This document shows, piece by piece, positions 54,667 through 64,000 of a stretch of 64,000 nt of DNA. Below the pieces are notes generated by a model that was not told the DNA's origin, ran no database searches, and was given only the letters and a program-made list of their open reading frames with translations. The number at the start of each line of letters is the position of its first letter. Positions within the stretch are counted from its first letter, which is position 1. Source of the stretch: Piscicola geometra (taxonomy: Eukaryota > Annelida > Clitellata > Hirudinida > Piscicolidae); assembly GCA_943735955.1 (NCBI GenBank), contig OX030959.1, forward strand, positions 371,001-435,000, written 5' to 3'. The translations under genes were made by a program, and so were the position numbers.

Positions 54667-56679
54667 TTGATATCCGAGTTATTTTTTACTATTTTTATTT
54701 CTTATTGAAAATAAATGTGAAGAGAATACGCATTTTATTTGCTTCAAAAAGTGTGAAATAATTTTTATTAAAATTGGAAAAGTTATAAACGACGAAAATT
54801 GAAAATAAAAGCAATAAAAAGGTATTTTACAAGCCTTAATAAAACTATTAAGACAAAAATTGAGTCAAAAACAGCAACAAAATAAGTGATTTAACTTTAT
54901 TGTTAGTGAAGAAGAAATAATACGCATAACTATATAAAAGTGCAGAAAAAAGCTAATTAATTTAGACTGAAAATTTAATAAAAATAACTTAAATCATAAT
55001 GCATTGGTAGGAGCAAGTATGGGGTGTTGAAATTAGAAATATTAACAATTTTCAACAAGGTTAATTGTGAAGGAGTTAACGTTATGATAGATGAAAAAGT
55101 GTTTGAATGTGACAACGACGATCCTTCAAGAATATCTTCATAAATATCACTGATGACAGAAACACCCAGTAGACATTGGAAACTGAATGTTGTGCCTGTG
55201 TTACATTTGATTATGTCGCGTATTTAAACATGCATTTTCATAGTACAACAATAGTTGCCTTATTTAATTAATATCATGAGCGAAATGGTGACATGTAGAG
55301 CTGTAACCCAGTTGAACAACAATAAGAAGGCGAAAAAGTGTGGTAACGACGTGGTGTGAAGTTGGCGAAAGTGATTGGAAGGTAAAGAAGATGACGATAT
55401 CATCATGAAAACACGTTGGCGTTCAGCTTATTGATTGAGTGTGTTGTGGCATGCTACGGACTGTTCCCTTTGCGGAAGTGGGTGAAATGGTGAGATTCTC
55501 AAGCTTGGAAAGTATTGCTTGCAAAAGAAATTGTGAAAAATAAATTTGTAAAAAGTGTTATTTAAAAAGAATTATTTACCAAATTGCATTTAGACGATAG
55601 TTTAAGGTTAGTTTTAAACCTAATAATAAGTTTGAAAAGATTTGATAATAAAACAGCAAATAACTAAGAGCTCAGTAGCACCATTAGAACACTATTATAA
55701 GAAACAAGAGCTTTAGAGGCGCGATGTGGCTGGAGGTGCAAGCTTGGAGTCAAGAGGTGTGCTCGAGAAGAGTAAGGCTCTCTTGATAAAAATTGCCAGC
55801 TTTCACTCATTCACTTATTAATTTATTAATCAACTTTTCATTCATTCAGTTTACTCATCCATTCCATTACTATTCTTTTCTTATCTTACGAAACGATATA
55901 AATTCGGGAAAATATTGGAGGGTAATAATATTTACAAAACATTAAAGGATAACTTTTAAGAGATTGTAAATTTTAAAGTATCGCTTCATAAATACTATCG
56001 TCGAGAAAAATTCCACAGAGTTGTCAGTGACAAGTAAAAGTATAAGCACCAAAAGAAACTTTGCAGCCCATTTGAACATCCATGGTTCAGGATGATATAA
56101 AATAATCATTAAATAACCATTTTGTATTATGATTTAATACAATAATAAATACAACGACAAATGCTTCTGGCGAATACATATTCTAGGCCACATTGTGTAC
56201 AAAATGTTTAGCCTTTTCAGTAGCTTCAAACGTGACACAAAGAGTGGATAGTGGCAATGTACAAAAGACTCTTGCATAGTTGTGCAGCGTGTTTTTGTTT
56301 TTGTAGTTATCTTAAATATATATTTCATAAAATGAAACATTTCAGTAAAAATTGTGAGATAACGATGTTCAGAACCTTCTAGAAGTCATTATTTGCTATC
56401 TTCTACAGTTCGGCGTTGTGGAAATTGCGTGTGGGCAACAATTGAGAGTTCATTAAAATAATTAAGTGGTATCAAGTTGCAAAACCTTCAAAGGCTGATA
56501 AGAATGCTGATACTGATTACCATGACAATGAGACGAAAATTATGGTGATGATGATGATGTTAGTGATAATGATGATGCTCTAATTGATTACAAAATATAA
56601 AAAAGATAAAATAAACGAACACAAATAAATATTCCATTCCGTGAATTCTTCCATTTAGGAGACCTCGTTGGAAAGCTGC
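54667..56679. other. AT-rich intergenic region, MRPL42 / robo
   Basis: The flanking genes converge here, so the region contains both 3' UTRs. No exon, RNA gene or repeat array is supported. A short GATG run is near 56545. Confidence 0.55.
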
Positions 56680-59109
56680 CTACGTTCTTTCGGGCAGGAT
56701 AGTCTTGGTGTTCGACATAAAATAAAAAAACTTTATGGATGAATCGTCGAGGAAAGCTAGAGAAGGAAAGTCAGGCAGATGCTGACTTGAAGGGATGGGT
56801 GGTGTGTAGTTGCAGCGGTCGGTGAACATATGAGATCTTGCATGGAAAGGGTCATCCCTAGATGTCCGAGAGCTGCAGAAGGGTTAGTCGTGGAGGGGAT
56901 AAAAAAATATTTTGTTAAATTTGTAAAAATCAATGAAAATTTTATTTTTGTTTTTTTCTCAAGTATGTTTAATTCACAAAGAAACCACCTTGGTGAGAAG
57001 AACATTGTTGTTGATGTTGTTGTTGTTGTTGTTGCCGAGGTAGGAGTAGTTGTTGATGTAGTCGTAGTCGTTGAAGTTTCCAAGCATCTTGTCTACATTC
57101 AACCTACCATTGTTGTTGTTGTTGTTGTTGTTATGGTTGTTGATGGGAAGTATATTGTCGTAACTGTTGTTGTTCATTTTGTTGATTATGCCATTGTTTT
57201 GATTATTATTAATATTGCTGTTGATAGTGTTGAGACTATTGATGTTATTATTATTAAAATTATTATTTTTGTTGTTGTTATTGTTGACGAGATAGAATTG
57301 CGGAATGACTTCAGCATCTGACGGACACACGGAGGAGTCCTTGAAGCTTTCGTCTGCATGACATCGAAACAAAAGTAGAATTATAATTTGATTCAAAATA
57401 TATTTAATAAAACAAAAATAGAACTACCAAAATATATTACGAACTTGATATTAGGCTGTTTTAATAGAAACAAATGTTGAAACAAAACTGAAAAAACACA
57501 CATCAAAACACAAGGTTAGAGGATCGAAGTAATCAATTCACAGTTCCTCTCGTGACAAACCTATTTCGTACTCCGTGTCATCCTGGAAGTCCTGAGCCAA
57601 GAACAAAAGTTGGGCATTCTTCTTGCTATTGTTACTGTTGTTATCGTTGCTGTTATTACTGTTGTTCGTTTTTTTATGATTCTTATTTTTTCTACTTTTT
57701 CTGTTTCCAAATTCTTCTTCTTTTCTTGCGTGCAAAGAGGAGGAGGATGAAGAGGAGGAGGGTGATGACGACGCATACAGACTTGATTTGGCGTCTGGAA
57801 AGTGGATGGAGATGTCATAATGTCGAATCATTAATTGTATAAATGTTGAATTAAAAAACTGGAATTAACACAATAAGATGTAGCAAGTACAAACACAGTA
57901 CACCCGTAGTACAAACCTGGACAGGTATCGTTGTCTTCTTCGAAGTAGGAGGCTGTAGAGAGTATTTTAGGAGTACTCTTATTACTACTCTTATTACACG
58001 CTTTATTATTCTTTTTATTCTTAAAACTACATTTATTGTTTTTGACGTTTAGGTCGTTGCTTGAGTGGACGTCTTTGCCGCCACTGCTGTTCGAGTGGCC
58101 CAGAGTTCCAAACTTTCGGGGTATTGCGTCTTTATTGTTGGCATTGTTGTTGGCATGGTTTATGTTAGCGTTGTTAGCGTTGTTAGCGTTGTTGTTGTTA
58201 GCGTTGTTGTTGTTGATGTTGTTGTTGTTAGCGTTGTTGTTGTTGATTACGAAGTCTTCGGTAGGTGGAGGTGGTGGGATGAAGAGCACGGGAGAAATGA
58301 CATCATCTGTGGGAAAAGAGACATAAATGAAGATGCTTTAGGTTTATTACACTACTGATGAATCTAATTGATTAAGATATATCTTTTTTTTATTTAAAAT
58401 ATAAATGAAAGAAAAAAACAATAGAAACCCCTTGACTACCTTCACTGTAAAGTTGATTAAATGAATCATCATTTGAGTGGTTGTTGAAATGTTGTTGGGG
58501 CATGAGTTGTTGTTGTTGCAATAGTCGTTGTTGCAGTTGATGCCGCTGCTGTTCCAAGTGTTGCTGGGTTTGTTGCAGTTGTTGAAGGTGTTGTGATTGT
58601 GGTGTCACTTGGATTGGTTGTGGAGGGATTTGGTAAGCTGGCAGAGACGGTGGCATTGAATCTAACATTTGCAAATGTTGTTGTTGCTGTTGCATGTGTT
58701 GTTGTTGCATTTGTTGTTGTTGTTGTTGTTGTAGCTGTTGTTGCAGACTTATGAGATTCCCGTAAGTGTTGGAAGAGTGGTCACTGTTTGAGTTGTGGCT
58801 GTTGCTGTTGTTGATGTTGTTGGCGGCGTCGTAAGCAGGAGCAACTGGGGAGAAAAAATAAATTAAGTAAATATTGTGAACTGTTACTAAGGTTTAAACA
58901 TTCTTCATGATGCTCCTTTGATGAATGAATGATGCACATCATCATGAAATGCTTACGCGTGTGGTAGAGCTGGTTGGGAGAGTGTTGGTAGAAGGCAGAC
59001 TGAATATTACTATTATTATTTACGTTATTGTTGTTGTTATTGTTGAAGTTACCATTATTATTATTGTTATTGTTACTAAAATTGTTGAGGTTGTTGTTGT
59101 AGTTAGTGA

Positions 59110-59143
<34 letters not shown>

Positions 59144-62100
59144 GACTCTGGCGCACTCCAGGTCACTGACTGAGTGGTTGTAGCAGCAGGAGGCGATCAG
59201 TGTGTTGTTGCAGTTGTTGCACAACTTTGTGGAAGTCGCCATTTTGCTTGCGAGGTGTTGTTGTGTGTGTTGTTGTGTGTGTTGTTGTGTGTGTTGTTGT
59301 TGTCGTGAAGCTTCTGCGTTGATGAATTGGAAAGAATACACTCGAAGCATTGATTATAAAACAGTGAAATTTATATTTCAAAAGGTTTGAATAATTTAAT
59401 TCCATCTATATCAAAACATAGAGTTAAAACCTTTGGAAGTTAGATCCGTGTTGTTGTTGATATTGTTGCTGAGGTTATTGTTGTTATTAATGTTGTTGAT
59501 GTTGTTGTTGTTGTTGTTGAGGTAGGCACTGTTTATAACAGGCATCAGTTTCTGAGTCTCGGTGATTTTGTCTGGTTTTCTGCAAGCAGAAGAGGCGGAA
59601 GAAGAAGTGGAAGAGGTGTTGGCGAGTTTTCGTTTGCGGTAGAAAAGGAAGCAAAAGACACAAGAAGCAATCCAGATGCAGCACGCGATGATGGCGATGA
59701 TCAGCCCCAAGAACCAAGTTTCCGTGTAGACTTTTGTCTCAGCGCTTCCACTGTCGCCGATGACTGAACTGGGCTGCCCGAGGAGGCTTGCCACGTCATC
59801 ACTCTCTGCCACTGTTTGTTTAGATTAATTTAGTTTTTGGTTGTTTCTGTGGTAGGATGTGAATGCTTAAATCAATTTAATACAATGGTAAATACGATAT
59901 AGTTGTGTAAGACAACAAGAAGAACACCTACGCACCAGCAAAGACAGGACTGTTGTAAGGACCTAGGCCTTTGCTTGTTGATGCTGCTATTTGGACCTGC
60001 AGAAATAAGACACTAAATGGAAATCTATCATAAATTTAATTTCAAAATAAAATTAACATAAAATATTAAAGCAGCTAGAAAAACAACAAAAACAGCAAGG
60101 ACAGCAGCACCTTGTAGTGCAGCAGAGGCAGCAGGTTGAAGAGGAGCATCGAAGTGACTGAGCTGTTCACCTGCACGTCCTTCACCAGACTCGAGTCGTT
60201 CACGATCAGTTTCACCTGTCATGGTGGTGGCAGAATGAAAGGAGTTTAGAGATTTTGAAAAGGGTGTATGAGTTTAAAAGTGAAATTTAAATTAATTTTG
60301 CGTTTTTAAATCCATTTTATTTAATTCTTCTCTGAGTTACCATGTAGCCTAGGATTTTTCCATTGGTTTCGGCAAGAGGGGGTGGCTGCCACGAGAGGCG
60401 CAGGAGGGTGGAGTTGAGGAGGATGGCTTGAATGTCTTGTGGAGGAGCGGTCGGCACTGATGGGTGGAAGGGTGAAGTGAAGGATGAATAAGCTTACTCA
60501 ATTTTTCACGTATTTACTTTCAAATTTGATAGAAAAGCTTTTAATGTTGATGAAATGAAACTAATTTCTCAAATCGATAAAGGATTTGTCATATTTTCAA
60601 AGAAAGTCTTTATAAATGGAACTCTGATGGGTGATTGATCAGCTAAACAAGAATTAATCAATATTAGGAGTCAGATTTGCATTCGAAACAAATGAAAGTA
60701 GTTACAGAACGAACGAAAAAGAATTATTTCTGGAGGTTTTCAAAGTCAAACACACCGTCTTCTGGGGTGGCGAAGGTCGAAAAGGCTTCTGAGAACTCTT
60801 TTTTGGCGCTCCTCACAAACGGTTCCACGTGGAACATGTAACGGGCATTCTTCTTTAAGCCGCTCAGAACCACCCAAGTTAGTTTGGGCGAGTGGATTGT
60901 GATTTCAGGCCATGCCGCAGAAGGTTGCTGGGGTGGCTTCAAAAGATTGTTTTTTCTGCTATCGCCAGTATCGCCATCGTTTTCGTTTTTCATTTTATTC
61001 AAGTGGGCGTATCCAACAAAGTGGTATTTGAGTTTGTAGCCATCGAATGAGGTGCTTGAAGATGCCGTCCAAGTGAGGTTGACTGCGCTGGAGTTGATGG
61101 GGGTGCAGTGGTGGTCGTGGATGGCTTGGGTGGGAAGTATGCTTTTGTTACCTGCGGTGACGGATGGGTGTGTGGATGGGGATGAGCGATGTTCATTGAT
61201 AGGGTATTTGGGTGGTTTTAGAGAATAAGAGTTGAGTAATCAAGAATTATCAAAGTTAAATCCCTAGTTATTTTCATGCGGATGTTAAAAGCAATTATAA
61301 ATTTTATAACTCAGCAGATAACCAACAATTAAACCCCTTAACAATATCAGTAAAAAAAGTAGAAAAACAAACAGCAATTTTAAAAAGAGTAATGATTTCA
61401 GGCTTTTGGTAATAACTTAATTTTTGTTGGAAATTTTTTCTCAGAATTTATAAAAAAACAAAAGGGTTCTAGAAGTAATGCTTCTAAGAATTATGAAAAG
61501 ATTTTATTCAAATAAAATAACAGTTATTTTGATGATTAGAATTCTATTACTCATAATTGACTTATTAAGAGCTTTCTTACTTAAAAACACCTGGTAAAAC
61601 AAAATTAAATATATAAATATATATAAACTGACAGAGAAAGTTGTTAACAAATTGTTGAAGTTTAAAAATATCTTTAAAACGTTCTAAAAGACCGAAACCT
61701 CTTTTATGGAATGATTAACGGCCTAAACTGCTTGCTTCCTCTTAATTGCTCTTCTTATTGCTCTCCTTCGTGGCCTTTTTCTTTATTATTATTTTCATTC
61801 ACAATTATTTAATTATTACCCCAAGTGTTATTATCTTAGTAGTAATTACAGTGTTTAGTTTGTTTTCATCACCATTACGTTTTTCCTTACGTTTTTTCTC
61901 AAAAGGCATTTTTTCTAATACTCGAAAGCTTTTTTTAATTAACATTTTTTCAAACTCGCAGAAATTAGGTCACAGCCTTTAAGGAAAAAACAAAAATTAC
62001 ATTTTGTAACAGCTGACGTAGAATGTAAGTATGCTGGGTATTTGCTTAAACTTATTGATATGATGACGTCTTGGGACCTTGAAATCAAAATCACCACCAA

Positions 62101-63134
62101 CACCATTGCACCAAAAATCAATTTATAAAATGTTAAATTGAATTGAAAAATAAAATACAACAATATAGAATACAAACCCTTTGTTCTGATTGGCTGGGTG
62201 GGCTGAGTGGGCGGACCAATAAGGAGAGGGGTTCTGACTCTGACGACGAATGAGTAGAGAGTATTGGGGTCAAGGTCCATTGCAACAAACCAGTTGTTTA
62301 TCACGTGGCTAGCCAGCACTGTCCAACCCTTGGGTATCGTTTTAGCATTGTTTATGAACAGTCTCCAAAATTCAAAATATTTACAGATCTTAATCTCATT
62401 TAACTTCAGACAATCACTCAAACCCACTGCAACATTACACAACCACTCCAACACACCTGCCCTCTGCTGTACGAGAACATCTCCACCTGGAAGAAATATT
62501 CATCGGCAGGTGGAGCGTAGATGGAGTTCTTCCACACCACCTGCAATGGCAAATGAGTGGTTTGACCATCGAGATGAAATGACAGGTTATTTGAGATTAA
62601 ATTATTGAAATTATGAAAAGTTGAAAATTGTTTTAGTAGGGTATAAAGAGTAAAAGAATGAGATGGTGTTGAAGAAGATAATCTTGACAGCAATTGCACG
62701 TGCCTTGAGTGAGTTCTCAGTGACGTCAGTGATGGAAGGCTTGCTGGACAGCATGGGATAGGTGGTTGGTTCTGGAGCCTGTGGAGTGGTTATGGTCATC
62801 CACTTTTGAAAAGTAAACTACCGTTAAAACTGTTTTAAAATATTTTTTAAACTTCCGATTTTCATCAGTCTCCACTTTTCCATTCATCCCTTCATCTACC
62901 TTTCTATCCGTCCTTCCATCCACTCATTTATCTATCCTTCCATCCACTCATTCATCTACCCTTCCATCCACTCTTCCACCCGCCCGTCCTACCCACCCAC
63001 CACAAAGATGTTGCTGGCCCCTCCATTCGTCACCATGGCGTTCGACATGACGTTCAAGAAAGAATGCCATGCGTAGTCTCCATGCTTGCTGTGCAAGTGG
63101 CAGGAGTAGACGCCTGTGTCACTCCTCTGCAGGT
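56680..63134 (-). CDS. robo: Roundabout (Robo) axon-guidance receptor, 3' part; gene continues beyond right edge
   Basis: Robo is a single-pass receptor for Slit in axon guidance. Exons seen, transcript order: 63134-63001, 62778-62689, 62540-62457, 62328-62178, 61151-60756, 60456-60341, 60215-60111, 59996-59936, 59811-59431, 59313-58957, 58844-58440, 58306-57917, 57794-57561, 57353-56978, 56872-56680, all phase-compatible. Content: the end of the last Ig domain (LQRSDTGVYSCHLHSKHG); FN3-1 (SKPSITDVTENSLKA, LDPNTLYSFVVRV); FN3-2 (SSAVNLTWTAS, GLKKNARYMFHVEPF); FN3-3 (TAPPQDIQAI, RLSWQPPPLAETNGKILGYM, VQIAASTSKGLGPYNSPVF). The transmembrane segment is WFLGLIIAIIACCIWIAS followed by YRKRKL. The cytosolic tail is Asn/Gln-rich, with PVLFIPPPPPTEDF resembling the Ena-binding CC2 motif. 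The last exon's frame (end at 56680) is the least sure. The upstream Ig domains are outside the window. Confidence 0.9.
59431..59811 (-). other. robo transmembrane exon
   Basis: Juxtamembrane sequence AESDDVASLLGQ, then the hydrophobic helix LGLIIAIIACCIWIASCVFC and the stop-transfer YRKRKL, then an Asn-rich start of the cytosolic domain. Part of the gene above, listed because it fixes the topology. Confidence 0.85.
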
Positions 63135-63163
63135 CTGTCATGAAAAGAGATGGTTGTGGAAAG

Positions 63164-63592
63164 GGGATGATGGAGGGATGATGGAGGGATGATGGAGGGA
63201 TGATGGAGGGATGATGGAGGGATGATGGAGGGATGATGGAGGGATGATGGAGGGATGATGGAGGGATGATGGAGGGATGATGGAGGGATGATGGAGGGAT
63301 GATGAAGGGATGATGGAGGGATGATGGAGGGATGATGGAGAGACGATGGAGGGATGATGGAGGGATGATGGAGGGATGATGGAAGGATGATGGAGAGAAG
63401 ATGGAGGGATGATGGAGGGATGATGGAGGGATGATGGAGGGATGATGGAAGGATGATGGTGGGATGATGGAGGGATGATGGAGGGATGATGGAGGGATGA
63501 TGGAGGGAAGATGGTGGGATGATGGAGGGATGATGGAGGGATGATGGAGGGATGATGGAGGGAAGATGGAGGGATGATGGAGGGAAGGTGGA
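63164..63592. repeat. 11-bp GGGATGATGGA minisatellite
   Basis: About 39 copies of an 11-bp unit with scattered variants (GAAGATGGAGG, GATGATGGTGG), in the robo intron upstream of the Ig exon. Repeat peptides of Pro-Ser-Ser-Leu-His type are artefacts. Confidence 0.97.
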
Positions 63593-64000
63593 GAATATGA
63601 TAGAGAATATGATGGTTGTGAGTGATAGTGAGTTTTTGAGAATTCGAAGAAAGTTGGTTTGGGATTTAATAGAGAGACTTGGAATCTTCATAATTGTCAT
63701 CATCACCACCCTGACATTAATTGAAAGTGTCGTCAAGCATCCTATTTCAATCATAATGATTTTCACATTTTTTCACTATCACCAAACTCTTCAATACCCC
63801 GACAAAGTCATTGTCGCTCAAATAAAATATTTTTTTTGAAAATTAAAAAAAATTTTAAATTTGATTTGCGAATCCTTCAATGTCTTCTGATGCATACACC
63901 CTTCAAGCTTTTCGTGTTCTATTGTTGAGTAATGAAGATGTGAAACGACCTTTAATGCCCTCTCCATACTTCAACCCCCATACAACTACATACATACACG
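63593..64000. other. robo intron to the window edge
   Basis: No Ig-type exon is visible on the minus strand in this stretch. The next upstream robo exon must lie outside the window. Confidence 0.5.

Noticed and set aside
57538..57561. Robo ending at the TGA at 57538
   Set aside because: A GTTTGT donor at 57560 is in exact phase with the acceptor at 57353, and the downstream exon continues the Asn-rich tail, so the TGA is intronic.
56680..63134. Dscam, neogenin or protogenin as identity for the Ig/FN3 receptor
   Set aside because: The FN3-1 start (SKPSITDVTENS), the VQIAASTSKGLGPY segment, exactly three FN3 domains before the membrane, and the CIW-containing transmembrane helix fit Robo better.

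Overview
The window is nuclear DNA from an animal. It carries large multi-exon genes with GT-AG introns, metazoan-only families (Robo, NOS1AP/CAPON, MAP3K4, inturned, TMEM107), AT-rich intergenic DNA, and much simple sequence both in introns and inside exons. Proteins are inflated by runs of Asn, Gln, Asp and Ser. The small introns and Asn/Gln-rich insertions suggest a lophotrochozoan, possibly an annelid such as a leech; that placement is inference. All exon joins below were worked out by eye from splice signals, reading phase and family resemblance. For every gene where all joins could be placed, the exon lengths sum to a multiple of three.

Layout, left to right: TBC1D23 (-, 938-7671, golgin-binding trafficking adaptor); NOS1AP/CAPON (+, 9169-15857, PTB adaptor); DNTTIP2/Fcf2 (+, 16463-17789, pre-rRNA processing); TMEM107 (+, 18000-19096, ciliary transition zone); a cationic amino-acid transporter SLC7A1-4 (-, 19868-22470); a D-aspartate/D-amino-acid oxidase with a C-terminal SKL peroxisome signal (+, 25912-28114); retrotransposon debris (28.5-29.2 kb); MAP3K4/MEKK4 (+, 29646-43834, 36 exons); ribosomal protein L9 (-, 44439-46224), hosting four tandem H/ACA-like snoRNAs in its last intron; inturned (-, 46787-53360, CPLANE ciliogenesis factor); mitochondrial ribosomal protein L42 (+, 53739-54666), divergent from inturned; and the 3' half of a Roundabout receptor (-, 56680-63134), which runs off the right edge.

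The genes are unrelated housekeeping and signalling genes and do not form one pathway. Local themes are two ciliary genes (TMEM107, INTU), two neuronal/polarity adaptors (NOS1AP, Robo), and ribosome biogenesis (Fcf2, RPL9 and its intronic guides, MRPL42). The most notable non-obvious element is the snoRNA-like quartet in the RPL9 intron: all four copies keep the same guide pocket and covarying stems. No CRISPR, operon or prokaryotic element is present.
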